Assembly: GCF_003234565.1 (NCBI RefSeq)
Contig: NZ_QKTU01000006.1
Coordinates: 62,001 to 126,000 of the forward strand
Direction of reading: 5' to 3'
Length of the DNA: 64,000 nt
Source: Curtobacterium sp. MCBD17_013
Lineage (GTDB): Bacteria > Actinomycetota > Actinomycetes > Actinomycetales > Microbacteriaceae
Part shown: piece by piece, positions 17,898 through 27,063 of the stretch
Layout: the number at the start of each line of letters is the position of its first letter
How positions within the stretch are numbered: the first letter of the stretch is position 1
The notes under the pieces: generated by a model
What the model saw: only the letters and a program-made list of their open reading frames with translations
The model's database searches: none
What the model was told of the DNA's origin: nothing
Made by a program: the position numbers and the translations under genes

Positions 17898-19615
17898 CGT
17901 GGTCCTCCGTCCGGTCGTGGCACGTGCTCCCACCCAACGGGTGCGGTGACCGACGCGGGGTCGGCGCCCCGGGCCTCCCGGTCGTCACGCCACCGGTGCG
18001 AGGTGTCGGCGGCGGCCGCGCGGACGGCCTCGGCCTCGGTGCCGGAGAACAGCCGCATCGCGTCGGGCACGGCGAGCGCGCCGATGCGCGCGACGACCGG
18101 TCCGTGCACGGTGTGCACGTGGACCTCGGCGAGCCCGAGCGCGCGCTCGAGGGGGCCCTGTGCCACCCGGATGCTCTGCACGCGCGGCAGGGGCACGACG
18201 ACGAGCGACCGCCAGACCGCGCCGAGGCGGAGCAGCACCGCCCCGGGGACGCTCCGGTAGCCGTTGCGACGCCAGGACAGCGGTCGGAGCCAGGCGCCGC
18301 GACCGGGTGACCGCGTGAACCCACCGGCGTCACCCGACCCCGTCAGGCTGCCCTGCACGACGTCGACCGCGGCGGCCGAGCCCTCCTGCAGGCTGGCGAA
18401 GGAGGCGGCGGGCCCGGCGACCGCGGTGCCGACGAGCTCCGGCAGGATGATCTCGAGCACCGCACGGACGTCCGCGGTGTCACCGACGGGCAGCACGACC
18501 GAGGACGTCTGCTGGTTCTGACGGGAGCCGCCGGCGTGCGAGGCGCGGTTGACGCGGACGTCCCACCAGCCGAACGGACGCCACAGCAGCGGCTGCGTGA
18601 CCGCGACGGCGTGGATGCGCCCGGGCGGCAGGGTCTCGTTCGAGGTCGACACGAGGCCGTAGCCGATGCGGATCCCGTCCGGGGTCGCCGCGATCGAGTA
18701 CTGCAGCGACTTCGTGAAGCGGCGGACCGTGACCCCGACGGCGCCGATCATCGCCGGGAACAACGTCACGAGCAGGAAGTACTGGCCCGTCACGGCGACG
18801 CTCACGATGATGCCGACCGCGGCGAGGGCGAGCACGACGGTCGTGTTCGACAGGAGCACGGAGCCGATGAGCCGCCCGGTGTGCACGCGCACGACGCGCG
18901 TGGCGCGCACCGCGGCGGGGTCGAGTTCCGGGGCCAGGAACTCCGTCATCCGCTCGTCGACGAACCGTCCCGCCGGCCGGGAGGCCCGGGACCCGCCCGG
19001 CACGTCGGCGCGGGCACCGCTCGCCAGCAGCAGGATGCGCTGCCGCAGGTCGTCGGCCGGCCGCGAGCCGAGGTACGCCAGCTGCACGTTCGCGTCGTTG
19101 CCCGCCTGCGAGATCTCGAGCCGGGCCGTGCCGACGAGCCGGGCCACGAACGGGCGGACGACGTTGACGGCCTGGATGCGGTCGAGGCGGGCCTTGCGGT
19201 GGTTCCGGAACAGCACGCCCGAGCGGACCTCGACGACCTCGCCGGTCACGCGGAAGGTGTGCATGCGCCAGGACAGCGTGAACAGGCCGATGAGCACGAG
19301 GATGAACACGAGCACCCCGAGGAGCGCGACGCCCACGTAGTCGTGGCGGACGACGTAGTCGATCGGGTCGCCCTGCTCGCCGCCCCGGGCACCACCCGGG
19401 ATCACGAGGTCGAGCAGCCGCTCGCGGAGGGTGTTGACCACCCACCCGAGGATCACGAGCAACGCGATCCCTCCGCGGAGCAGCGGCGTCAGCGGGTGCA
19501 GGCGGTGCCACGTCCCGTCGGTCAGGTCGGCGGCCGCGGCGGCGTCGCCCTGCCGGTGGGGCTGCGGGAGCGGCGGCAGCGGCGGCAGCGGCGGGCCGGA
19601 CGGCCGGGAGGTCAC
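17894..19615 (-). CDS. PH-domain membrane protein (YdbT-like, several bPH_2 domains)
   Basis: A 573-residue membrane protein with paired helices near residues 47-65 (GGIALLVILGWVV), 94-114 (VALLGVLVFILVLIGLF) and two in the middle (VLLSNTTVVLALAAVGIIVSV, YFLLVTLFPAMIGAVGVTV). These are interspersed with bPH_2/DUF304 segments such as RVTGEVVEVRSGVLFRNHRKARLDRIQAVNV. The GTG start overlaps the stop of the smaller PH protein gene (GTGA), so the two are translationally coupled, like Bacillus YdbS-YdbT. The Bacillus pair is linked to resistance to amylolysin; the role here is unknown. The N-terminus is Pro/Leu-rich. Confidence 0.85.
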   Translation of the reverse strand: MTSRPSGPPLPPLPPLPQPHRQGDAAAAADLTDGTWHRLHPLTPLLRGGIALLVILGWVVNTLRERLLDLVIPGGARGGEQGDPIDYVVRHDYVGVALLGVLVFILVLIGLFTLSWRMHTFRVTGEVVEVRSGVLFRNHRKARLDRIQAVNVVRPFVARLVGTARLEISQAGNDANVQLAYLGSRPADDLRQRILLLASGARADVPGGSRASRPAGRFVDERMTEFLAPELDPAAVRATRVVRVHTGRLIGSVLLSNTTVVLALAAVGIIVSVAVTGQYFLLVTLFPAMIGAVGVTVRRFTKSLQYSIAATPDGIRIGYGLVSTSNETLPPGRIHAVAVTQPLLWRPFGWWDVRVNRASHAGGSRQNQQTSSVVLPVGDTADVRAVLEIILPELVGTAVAGPAASFASLQEGSAAAVDVVQGSLTGSGDAGGFTRSPGRGAWLRPLSWRRNGYRSVPGAVLLRLGAVWRSLVVVPLPRVQSIRVAQGPLERALGLAEVHVHTVHGPVVARIGALAVPDAMRLFSGTEAEAVRAAAADTSHRWRDDREARGADPASVTAPVGWEHVPRPDGGPR

Positions 19616-20118
19616 AGCCCGACCCGTCGGCTCTCGGCCATCGCGACGAGTTCGTCGCGCAGGCGGTCCGCGTCGGCCTCGGGGAGCCCGGGCAGCCGGA
19701 CGTTCGTGCTCGCCGCCGCCGTCACGAACCGGAGGTCGCTCAGACCGAGGGCACGACCGAGCGGCCCGCGGCTGATGTCGACGAGCTGCATGCGGCCGTA
19801 CGGGACGGCGATGAACCGCTGGAACATGAGTCCGCGCCGCACCACGAGGTCGTCGTCGCGGAGGGCGTACCCGATCGACCGGATCCGCCGGGGCGTGAAG
19901 GCAGCGACGAGGGCGGTGACCACCGCGGCGGCGAGCCCGATGAGCGTCCACACGAGCGCGGTCGTCGGTGAGGACCCCCGGAACGCCACGCCGATGAGGA
20001 AGCACCCGGCGGTGATGACCACCCCGACGACGAGGACGGTGACGAGTTCGGTCCAGACCAGGCGCGGCGACACCCGGCTCCAGGGGATCCCCGGCAGGTC
20101 GAGACGTTCCCTCGGCAT
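19612..20118 (-). CDS. PH-domain membrane protein (YdbS-like)
   Basis: A 168-residue protein with two adjacent transmembrane helices (about 26-46 and 55-75). One bPH_2 domain follows: YALRDDDLVVRRGLMFQRFIAVPYGRMQLVDISRGPLGRALGL is the typical core. The ATG at 20118 puts the first helix at the N-terminus. It lies 38 nt after the DUF3180 gene and overlaps the larger PH protein gene by 4 nt. It probably forms a complex with that protein, an inference from the coupled arrangement. Confidence 0.85.
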   Translation of the reverse strand: MPRERLDLPGIPWSRVSPRLVWTELVTVLVVGVVITAGCFLIGVAFRGSSPTTALVWTLIGLAAAVVTALVAAFTPRRIRSIGYALRDDDLVVRRGLMFQRFIAVPYGRMQLVDISRGPLGRALGLSDLRFVTAAASTNVRLPGLPEADADRLRDELVAMAESRRVGL

Positions 20119-20156
20119 CGGTCCCCCTGTCGTCGGCGTCGCTGCTGCCGGGTCGG

Positions 20157-20633
20157 TCAGATCGCGGTCGTCCCACCCGGGTCGGAGTCGTCGTCGTCCC
20201 GGGGCGGCACCGTGCACATGTGCTCCGCGACGAGCGCACACACCATGAGCACCAGACCACCGAACACCGCGACGACGCTGGGCAGGATGGAGCCTAGCGC
20301 GGGGACGACGGCCCGCGTGAGGACGAACGCGAGCCCGCCGCCCGTGAACGCGCCGAACAGCACGCCGCAGATGCTCGAGGCCTTGGCGAGGACCACCACC
20401 CGCGTCGCGTAGAAGGCGTCGACGGGGCGGGTCGCGGTGCCACGGGCGTGCCGACGGACCGGGATCGCCATGAGCACGAGCGCGATGCCGATGAAGCCCA
20501 GGGTCAGCCCGAGCGCCGACGAGAGCACGATGACGGGCCGCTGCCGGGACGCCAGGGCAGCGTCGAGGGCGAACCCGGCGACACCGGCGACGATCGCGAC
20601 GCTGATCAGGGTGGAGGCGCGGGTGTGTCTCAC
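20157..20633 (-). CDS. DUF3180 membrane protein
   Basis: A 158-residue protein with four predicted transmembrane helices (about 8-28, 36-58, 82-108 and 112-138) and a strongly acidic C-terminus (PPRDDDDSDPGG). A DUF3180 protein follows folK in the same position in M. tuberculosis (Rv3605c), which supports the assignment. Its function is unknown. The GTG start overlaps the folK stop (GTGA). Confidence 0.82.
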   Translation of the reverse strand: MRHTRASTLISVAIVAGVAGFALDAALASRQRPVIVLSSALGLTLGFIGIALVLMAIPVRRHARGTATRPVDAFYATRVVVLAKASSICGVLFGAFTGGGLAFVLTRAVVPALGSILPSVVAVFGGLVLMVCALVAEHMCTVPPRDDDDSDPGGTTAI

Positions 20634-21169
20634 TGGGGTGCTCCCGGGAGCTCGGACGGACGGGACGCGAACAGTCGGGGTTCCTCGACGCGGACGGTGT
20701 CGTCGCCGACCGCGGCGAGCAGCGCGGCGACCGGACCGGCGCCGGGGAGGACCGCGTCGGGGTCGGCGTCGAGCCAGGGCGCGAGCACGAACGCCCGCTC
20801 GGCGGCCCGGGGATGCGGGAGCGTCAGGTCGGCGGCGTCGAGCACGACGTCGTCGACGGCCACGATGTCGAGGTCGAGCGTCCGGTCCCCCCACCGCTCG
20901 ACGCGGACCCGGCCGTGGGCGTCCTCGATGTCGTGCAGCGCGGCGAGGAGTGCGTGCGGCTCGAGATCGGTGTCGACCACGACCACCCCGTTGCGGTACC
21001 GGGGCTTCGTCTCGTCGGGCCCGGAGAGGGTCATCGCGACGGACTCGACCTCGTGCGATGCGGCCACCGGGCGCACCCCCGGCACCGCGAGGATCGCCGC
21101 AGCGGCCTCGCGCAGGGTCGACCCCCGGTCGCCGAGGTTGGCGCCGAGGGCGATGACGGCGCGCCTCAC
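20630..21169 (-). CDS. folK: 2-amino-4-hydroxy-6-hydroxymethyldihydropteridine pyrophosphokinase
   Basis: Transfers pyrophosphate from ATP to the pterin in folate synthesis. The 179 residues show ALGANLGDRGSTLREA at the N-terminus, the NGVVVVDTDLEPHALLAALHDIE loop, and the signature RWGDRTLDLDIVAVDD with the Asp pair that binds magnesium. The closing LPHPRAAERAFVLAPW is typical. The GTG start overlaps the folB stop (GTGA), part of a tightly coupled folP-folB-folK unit. Confidence 0.95.
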   Translation of the reverse strand: MRRAVIALGANLGDRGSTLREAAAAILAVPGVRPVAASHEVESVAMTLSGPDETKPRYRNGVVVVDTDLEPHALLAALHDIEDAHGRVRVERWGDRTLDLDIVAVDDVVLDAADLTLPHPRAAERAFVLAPWLDADPDAVLPGAGPVAALLAAVGDDTVRVEEPRLFASRPSELPGAPQ

Positions 21170-21543
21170 GGGTCGACCCGCGCGGAGCGGTCCCGGCGGA
21201 TGGTGATCGACACGTCCGCGAACGGCACCGTGATCGGCGCCTGGGGCTTGTGCACGGTGACCTCGGTGGCGAGTGCCGCCGGGTGCCCCAGGACGACGGC
21301 GGCGATGCGCTCCGCCAGGGTCTCGATGAGGTCGACGGGGTCGGACTCGACGGCCGCGACGACCTGCTCGGCGAGCACGCCGTAGTGCACCGTGCGGTCG
21401 AGGTCGTCGGGGCCCGCGGCGGCACGGGCGTCGACCTCGACGGCGACGTCGACGACGAAGTCCTGCCCGTCGGCGCGCTCGTGGTCGAAGACCCCGTGGT
21501 GACCGCGGGCCCGGACCCCCGTGAGGCGGATGACGTCGTTCAC
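21166..21543 (-). CDS. folB: Dihydroneopterin aldolase
   Basis: Cleaves 7,8-dihydroneopterin to the hydroxymethylpterin used by FolK. The 125 residues include GVRARGHHGVFDHERADGQDFVVDV at the start, the VHYGVLAEQV segment, LIETLAERIA, and VTVHKPQAPI with the conserved Lys. The GTG start overlaps the folP stop (GTGA). Confidence 0.94.
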   Translation of the reverse strand: MNDVIRLTGVRARGHHGVFDHERADGQDFVVDVAVEVDARAAAGPDDLDRTVHYGVLAEQVVAAVESDPVDLIETLAERIAAVVLGHPAALATEVTVHKPQAPITVPFADVSITIRRDRSARVDP

Positions 21544-22514
21544 GATCGCGCGGCCCTCCAGGCGTCCCAGACGTCGAGCACCGCGCGGTTCGGGGCGGGG
21601 TCGTGGACCCGGACGCCCCAGGCCCCACGCTCGGCGGCGAGCAGCGTGATCGCCGCGGTCGCCAGGTCCCGGTCCCGGGGTGCGGCGTCCGGATCGCTCC
21701 CGACGCCGGCGAGGAAGCGCTTGCGTGACGCCGCGACGAGCACCGGGAGCCCGAGCGACGCGAAGCGCTCGTACCCGGCCAGGATCTCCCAGTTCTGCCG
21801 ACCGTGCTTCGCGAACCCGAGCCCCGGGTCCACGACGACCTGGTCCGGGTGCACACCGAGCACGATGAGCTCCGCGACCCGGAGTTCGAGCTCGCGGCGG
21901 ACGTCCTCGACGGCGTCCTCGTACACGGCGTTCCGGTGCATCACGTCGCTGTGGCCGCGCCAGTGCATGACGACGAAGCCCGCACCACTCGCGGCGACGA
22001 CGCGGGCCATGTCGGGGTCGGCCAACCCGCCGGAGACGTCGTTGACGATCGACGCCCCGAGCTCGAGCGACCGCTCGGCCGTCGCCGCGTTCATCGTGTC
22101 GACGCTCACCGTGATGCCCTCGGCGACCAGGTCCTGCACGACCGGCAGCACGCGACGCTGTTCCTCGTCGACCGGCACCCGCGGCGCACCCGGCCGGGTG
22201 GATTCGCCGCCGACGTCGACGAGGTCGGCGCCGTCGGCCACGAGCCGGCGCGCGTGCGTCACGGCGGCGTCGCGTCGGTGGTGTTCGCCACCGTCGCTGA
22301 ACGAGTCGGGCGTCACGTTGAGGATGCCCATGATCCGCGCCCGGCCCGGCGTCGATGGGGCCGCGCCCGCCGCACGCGCCGACCGGCGACGCGTCGCCGC
22401 CTCCTGCTGCAGGGCAGGGAGGTCGATGGCGACGGTCGCCGGTTCGGCTGCGGCGGCGCGGGCGCGGCTCGCCTCGGAGATCCGGCGCTCGCGCCGGCTG
22501 GGGAGGTCGGTCAT
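21540..22514 (-). CDS. folP: Dihydropteroate synthase
   Basis: Condenses the pterin pyrophosphate with p-aminobenzoate; the target of sulphonamides. The 324 residues are longer than usual because of a charged N-terminal extension of about 58 residues. The core then begins with IMGILNVTPDSFSDGG (61-76), followed by VDVGGESTRPG, VSVDT, IVNDVSGG and VDPGLGFAKHG. It starts 9 nt after the ftsH stop, where many actinobacteria have folE between the two; folE is absent here. Confidence 0.95.
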   Translation of the reverse strand: MTDLPSRRERRISEASRARAAAAEPATVAIDLPALQQEAATRRRSARAAGAAPSTPGRARIMGILNVTPDSFSDGGEHHRRDAAVTHARRLVADGADLVDVGGESTRPGAPRVPVDEEQRRVLPVVQDLVAEGITVSVDTMNAATAERSLELGASIVNDVSGGLADPDMARVVAASGAGFVVMHWRGHSDVMHRNAVYEDAVEDVRRELELRVAELIVLGVHPDQVVVDPGLGFAKHGRQNWEILAGYERFASLGLPVLVAASRKRFLAGVGSDPDAAPRDRDLATAAITLLAAERGAWGVRVHDPAPNRAVLDVWDAWRAARS

Positions 22515-22523
22515 CCCGCTGGC

Positions 22524-24521
22524 CTACGCCGGCGCGATACCGGGGTTCCCGCGCGGGGCCCGTGCCCGACGCGGCTTCGCCGGGGGCTCGGAGTCGATGC
22601 CGCCGTCGACGGCGCCCTCGTCCACCGGCGCCTTGACCGGCAGCGAGATCGCGGGCAGGTCGCTCACGGGGCGGCTGTCGCTCGAGAGCCACTGCGGGCG
22701 CTCGGGCAGCTTCCGGACGTCCTTGAAGATCTCGGCGAGCTCGTTCTGGTCGAGCGTCTCCTTCTCGAGGAGGGCGCCCGCCAGGTGGTCGAGGATGTCG
22801 CGGTTCGCGTTGATGACCTGGTAGGCCTCGTCGTGCGCGGACTCGAGCAGGGCACGGACCTCGGCGTCGACGGTCTCGGCTATGTTCTCCGAGTAGTCGC
22901 GCTGGGCGCCCATGTCGCGGCCGAGGAACGGCTCGCCCGACCCCTGGCCGAGCTTGACCGAACCGACCGCCGTGCTCATGCCGTACTCGGTGACCATCTT
23001 GCGTGCGGTCGCCGTGGCCTTCTCGATGTCGTTCGACGCACCCGTGGTGGGGTCGTGGAACACGATCTCCTCGGCGACACGACCGCCCATGGCGTAGGCG
23101 AGCTGGTCGAGCAGCTCGTTGCGCGTGACCGAGTACTTGTCCTCGAGCGGGAGCACCATCGTGTACCCGAGGGCACGACCGCGCGGGAGGATCGTGATCT
23201 TCGTGACGGGGTCGGTGTGCCGCATGGCCGAGGCCGCGAGCGCGTGACCGCCCTCGTGGTACGCGGTGATGAGGCGCTCCTGGTCGCTCATGACGCGGGT
23301 CCGCCGCTGCGGACCGGCCATGACGCGGTCGACGGCCTCGTCCAGCGCGCGGTTGTCGATGAGCTGCGCGTTCGAGCGCGCGGTGAGCAGCGCGGCCTCG
23401 TTGAGGACGTTCGCCAGGTCGGCACCCGTGAACCCGGGGGTCTTGCGGGCGAGGACGTCGAGGTCGACGCTCGCGGCGAGGGGCTTGCCCTTGCCGTGCA
23501 CCTGCAGGATCTGCTTGCGGCCGATGAGGCTCGGGGCGTCGACGCCGATCTGGCGGTCGAAGCGGCCCGGCCGGAGGAGCGCGGGGTCGAGCACGTCGGG
23601 ACGGTTCGTCGCGGCGATGAGGATGACGTTCGTCTTGACGTCGAAGCCGTCCATCTCGACGAGGAGCTGGTTCAGCGTCTGCTCGCGCTCGTCGTTGCCA
23701 CCGCCGATGCCGGCACCGCGGTGGCGACCGACGGCGTCGATCTCGTCGACGAAGATGATCGCGGGAGCGTTCTGCTTGGCCTGGTCGAACAGGTCACGGA
23801 CGCGGCTCGCACCGACACCGACGAACATCTCGACGAAGTCCGAACCGGAGATCGAGAAGAACGGCACCCCGGCCTCGCCGGCGACGGCGCGGGCGAGCAG
23901 GGTCTTGCCGGTCCCGGGAGGGCCGTACAGCAGCACGCCCTTCGGGATCCGCGCGCCGACCGCCTGGAACTTGGCCGGCTCCTTCAGGAACTCCTTGATC
24001 TCCTGGAGCTCCTCGATGGCCTCGTCCGCGCCGGCGACGTCGGCGAAGGTGACCTGCGGGTTCTCCTTGTTGTTCATCTTCGCGCGGGACTTGCCGAACT
24101 GCATGACGCGCGAGCCGCCGCCCTGGGCGCTCGACAGGAGGAACCAGAACACCAGACCGATGACGAGGAACGGCAGGAACGTCAGCAGGAGCGAGACGAA
24201 CACGTTCGACTGCTGGACGGTGTCGTTGTAGCCCTTCGACAGGTTCGCCTTGTCGACCGCCGAGACGACGTCCGGCCCACGCGGGGTGGAGTAGTAGAAC
24301 TGCTCCGTCTGGTTGCCGTCCTTGAGCACGAGGTCGACGCGCTGCTCGGTGGAGTTGATGGTGGCAGAGGCGACCTTGCCGTCACCGAGCTGCTCGAGGC
24401 CCTTCTGCGTCGTGATCTGCGACGTCCCGGACTGACTGATCACGGCCCAGCCGATCCAGATCCCGATGACCGCGATGATCACGTACAGGTACGGCCCACG
24501 GAAGATGCGCTTGAAGTCCAT
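22524..24521 (-). CDS. ftsH: ATP-dependent zinc metalloprotease FtsH
   Basis: A membrane-bound AAA+ protease for quality control; 665 residues. TM1 is about 11-29 and TM2 about 109-131 flank the extracytoplasmic domain. Walker A is GPPGTGKT (200-207), Walker B IIFVDE (255-260), and the second region of homology [20 protein letters not shown] (304-323). The zinc site is HEGGH (422-426), with the third ligand Asp in the ASNDIEKAT stretch. The C-terminal tail ends in a basic, Pro-rich region. TATGCT (24575-24580, minus strand) is a possible -10 about 55 nt before the start. It heads the fol operon. Confidence 0.97.
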   Translation of the reverse strand: MDFKRIFRGPYLYVIIAVIGIWIGWAVISQSGTSQITTQKGLEQLGDGKVASATINSTEQRVDLVLKDGNQTEQFYYSTPRGPDVVSAVDKANLSKGYNDTVQQSNVFVSLLLTFLPFLVIGLVFWFLLSSAQGGGSRVMQFGKSRAKMNNKENPQVTFADVAGADEAIEELQEIKEFLKEPAKFQAVGARIPKGVLLYGPPGTGKTLLARAVAGEAGVPFFSISGSDFVEMFVGVGASRVRDLFDQAKQNAPAIIFVDEIDAVGRHRGAGIGGGNDEREQTLNQLLVEMDGFDVKTNVILIAATNRPDVLDPALLRPGRFDRQIGVDAPSLIGRKQILQVHGKGKPLAASVDLDVLARKTPGFTGADLANVLNEAALLTARSNAQLIDNRALDEAVDRVMAGPQRRTRVMSDQERLITAYHEGGHALAASAMRHTDPVTKITILPRGRALGYTMVLPLEDKYSVTRNELLDQLAYAMGGRVAEEIVFHDPTTGASNDIEKATATARKMVTEYGMSTAVGSVKLGQGSGEPFLGRDMGAQRDYSENIAETVDAEVRALLESAHDEAYQVINANRDILDHLAGALLEKETLDQNELAEIFKDVRKLPERPQWLSSDSRPVSDLPAISLPVKAPVDEGAVDGGIDSEPPAKPRRARAPRGNPGIAPA

Positions 24522-24647
24522 GTGATCCGGGCGACACGCCCGACACCTTTCTCTGCCGATGTTGCGTGGAAGTCAGCATACGGCCGGGACTCTGTGGGGC
24601 GAGTGGGTGTCCTCCGAGGGCGAACTCGACGTCCGGAGGGCCGTTCG

Positions 24648-25199
24648 TCAGGAGTAGACGTGCGGCGCCAGGACCCCGACACCACGCAGGTTGCGGTAAC
24701 GCTCGTCGTAGTCGAGGCCGTACCCGATCACGAACGCGTCCGGGATGTCGAAGCCGACGTACTTGACGTCCACCTGCACCTTGGCCGCCTCGGGCTTGCG
24801 GAGCAACGCGACGATCTCGACGCTCGCGGCCCCGCGGCTCACGAGGTTCTGCCGGAGCCAGGACAGGGTGAGCCCGGAGTCGATGATGTCCTCGACGATG
24901 AGGACGTCGCGGCCGTGCAGGTCGGTGTCGAGGTCCTTGAGGATCCGCACGACGCCGGACGACTTGGTGCCGGACCCGTAGGACGACACCGCCATCCAGT
25001 CCATGGTGATCGGGAGCTTGAGCTCACGCGAGAAGTCCGCCATCACCATGACCGCGCCCTTGAGCACGCCGACGAGCAGCGGGTCGCGCCCGGTGTAGTC
25101 GGCCTCGACCGCGCGGGCGAGCTCGGCGATCCGGGCGTCGATCTGCTCGGCGGTGAACAGGACCTCGCTCAGGTCGGCCTGGACGTCGGTGAGTTCCAC
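24648..25199 (-). CDS. hpt: Hypoxanthine phosphoribosyltransferase
   Basis: Salvages hypoxanthine/guanine with PRPP; 183 residues. The pyrophosphate loop is LKGA (46-49), the flexible loop [11 protein letters not shown] is at 72-82, and the PRPP motif [14 protein letters not shown] at 99-112. [25 protein letters not shown] is the base-binding C-terminal signature. It starts with GTG 19 nt after tilS, the widespread tilS-hpt-ftsH order. Confidence 0.96.
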   Translation of the reverse strand: MELTDVQADLSEVLFTAEQIDARIAELARAVEADYTGRDPLLVGVLKGAVMVMADFSRELKLPITMDWMAVSSYGSGTKSSGVVRILKDLDTDLHGRDVLIVEDIIDSGLTLSWLRQNLVSRGAASVEIVALLRKPEAAKVQVDVKYVGFDIPDAFVIGYGLDYDERYRNLRGVGVLAPHVYS

Positions 25200-25218
25200 G
25201 GGGGCGTGCCCTCTCTGG

Positions 25219-26349
25219 TCAGTGGTGCGCCGGGCCGGTGCCGCCCGGGTCTCCCAGGATACGGCCGGGCGACCCCGGCCCGGACTCGGACACCGGCCGC
25301 CCGGACCCGGACACCCGCCCGGACGTCGTGCTCGCGAACAGCAGGCGGTCGCCCTCGCGCCGCACGCGGACGCCGGGCAGGTCGATCGGCCCCTGTCCCG
25401 ACCAGTCCGTCACGAGCCGGCACACCTCGAGCGTCTGGAGCCGCGAGAGCACGACGCCGAACTCCCCCTCGACCGCGAGGCGCACGAGTCGCTGCCGCAG
25501 GGCCGGCGGGTTGGCCGCGAGTCCCGACACGGACACCGCGATGCCCGCCTCGGCGTGCTCCGCGAGTTCCTCGGCGAGCTCCTCGGCGAAGTGGTCGAGC
25601 GCGCTCGCGTCTTCGCGGATCTGGTCGGCGGTGCGAGCCAGGGCCTCGACCACGCCGTCGCCGAGCTCCTCGGCGAGCACCGGCAGCACGCGCGCGCGCA
25701 CCCGGACCCGGGCGAACGCGGGGTCGTTGTTCTGTGGGTCCGTCCACGGCTCCAGGCCGCTCTCGGCACAGGCCGCGACGGTCGTCGCCCGCCGGACGCC
25801 GAGCAGCGGGCGGGCGAGCAGCGGCCCGGGCGCCACCGGTGCCGGTGACCGCGCCGGCATGCCCGACAGGCTGTCCGGACCGCTGCCGCGCAGGAGGCCG
25901 AGCAGGACCGTCTCGGCCTGGTCGTCCATCGTGTGCCCGACCAGGACCAGCGGCGACCGCTCCGCCGCGGCGACGGCCGCGATCGCCCGGTACCGGGCCT
26001 CCCGGGCGGCGGCCTCCGGCCCACCCGCGTCACCGACGCGGACGTGGTCGACGACGACGGGCGCGAGCCCGAGCGCCTCCGCCTGCCGGGAGGCCGCGCT
26101 CGCGACCGCCCCGCTGCCCGCCTGGAGGCCGTGGTCGACGACGACGGCGCCCGCGCGGAGGCCCTGCCGGGGCGCCTCGAACGCGGTCGCGGCCGTGAGT
26201 GCGAGCGAATCGGGGCCGCCGCTCAGCGCCACGAGGACGAGGTCACCGGAGGCGAGGGCGCCCGCCGAACGGGCGTCCGCGAGGGACGTCCGCACCGCGC
26301 GGCGCACGGCGGCGACTGCGGGTCCGAGCCGGGGCCGGTGCATGTCCAC
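25219..26349 (-). CDS. tilS: tRNA(Ile)-lysidine synthetase
   Basis: Modifies C34 of tRNA-Ile(CAU) to lysidine so that AUA is read as Ile. The 376 residues contain the PP-loop SGGPDS (43-48), [28 protein letters not shown], and [11 protein letters not shown]. The tail is Gly/Pro/Ser-rich. The GTG at 26349 is preferred over the ATG at 26343 because TAACGT lies 6 nt before it, the leaderless pattern; neither start has a strong ribosome binding site. It is divergent from ppa. Confidence 0.93.
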   Translation of the reverse strand: MDMHRPRLGPAVAAVRRAVRTSLADARSAGALASGDLVLVALSGGPDSLALTAATAFEAPRQGLRAGAVVVDHGLQAGSGAVASAASRQAEALGLAPVVVDHVRVGDAGGPEAAAREARYRAIAAVAAAERSPLVLVGHTMDDQAETVLLGLLRGSGPDSLSGMPARSPAPVAPGPLLARPLLGVRRATTVAACAESGLEPWTDPQNNDPAFARVRVRARVLPVLAEELGDGVVEALARTADQIREDASALDHFAEELAEELAEHAEAGIAVSVSGLAANPPALRQRLVRLAVEGEFGVVLSRLQTLEVCRLVTDWSGQGPIDLPGVRVRREGDRLLFASTTSGRVSGSGRPVSESGPGSPGRILGDPGGTGPAHH

Positions 26350-26355
26350 CCTGTA

Positions 26356-26361
26356 ACGTTA
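26356..26361 (-). promoter_or_regulatory. -10 hexamer of tilS
   Basis: TAACGT on the minus strand lies 6 nt before the GTG at 26349. It is part of a palindromic TAACGTTA in the tilS-ppa gap. Confidence 0.45.
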
Positions 26362-26406
26362 TCGGCGCTGTAGGACCGCAGAACCATCCACATCGAGGAG
26401 TGCCAC

Positions 26407-26895
26407 ATGGCCGCGTACGACGTCGTCATCGAGATCCCCAAGGGCAGCCGCAACAAGTACGAGGTCGACCACGAGACCGGTCGGGTGTACCTGGACCGCG
26501 TCCTGTTCACGTCGTTCGTCTACCCCACCGACTACGGCTTCTTCGAGAACACCCTCGGGCTCGACGGCGACCCCGTGGACGCCCTCGTCCTGCTCGAGTA
26601 CCCCGCGTTCCCCGGCGTCGGCGTCAAGGTCCGCCCGGTCGGCGTGTTCAAGATGAGCGACGAGGCCGGCTCCGACGCCAAGGTGCTCTGCGTCCCGGCG
26701 AAGGACCCGCGCTGGCAGCACATCCAGGACATCGCCGACGTCGACGAGCAGACGAAGGCCGAGATCGCCCACTTCTTCGAGCGCTACAAGGACCTCGAGC
26801 CGGGCAAGTTCGTCAACGCCGAGGGCTGGGGTGACGCCGCCGAGGCCGAGGAGATCGTCGCGGCGGGCTTCGCCGCGTACCAGCCGGGCCACTGA
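26407..26895 (+). CDS. ppa: Inorganic pyrophosphatase
   Basis: A family I soluble pyrophosphatase of 162 residues. [17 protein letters not shown] opens the protein, [24 protein letters not shown] carries the D-x-D-P-x-D metal-binding signature, and KDLEPGKFV is typical of the C-terminus. GAGGAG lies 7 nt before the ATG. It is divergent from tilS, with a strong hairpin after the stop. Confidence 0.97.
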   Translation: MAAYDVVIEIPKGSRNKYEVDHETGRVYLDRVLFTSFVYPTDYGFFENTLGLDGDPVDALVLLEYPAFPGVGVKVRPVGVFKMSDEAGSDAKVLCVPAKDPRWQHIQDIADVDEQTKAEIAHFFERYKDLEPGKFVNAEGWGDAAEAEEIVAAGFAAYQPGH

Positions 26896-26947
26896 GTCCG
26901 TCGCGCCCCGAGGCGCGGCGCTGGCCAGGCGGCCGGCTGGGAGAAGT

Positions 26948-26984
26948 GAAGGCGGCGGGTGCCCATGGGGCGCCCGCCGCCTTC
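26948..26984 (+). terminator. Hairpin terminator after ppa
   Basis: A 17-bp stem with one mismatch (26948-26964 with 26968-26984) and a 3-nt loop, about 50 nt downstream of ppa. Confidence 0.7.
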
Positions 26985-26995
26985 GTCCGGTGACG

Positions 26996-27050
26996 ACCCC
27001 ACCCGAAGGGGTCGGCACCGTCATCGGCTCGGAACCCCACCCGAAGGGGT
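26996..27050. repeat. Two copies of a 17-nt hairpin repeat
   Basis: ACCCCACCCGAAGGGGT occurs at 26996-27012 and 27034-27050, 38 nt apart and identical. Each copy can form a 5-6 bp hairpin by itself. They sit between the ppa terminator and the convergent NlpC/P60 gene and may act as terminator elements for that gene on the minus strand. Confidence 0.7.
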
Positions 27051-27063
27051 CCCGGCCGGGTCA

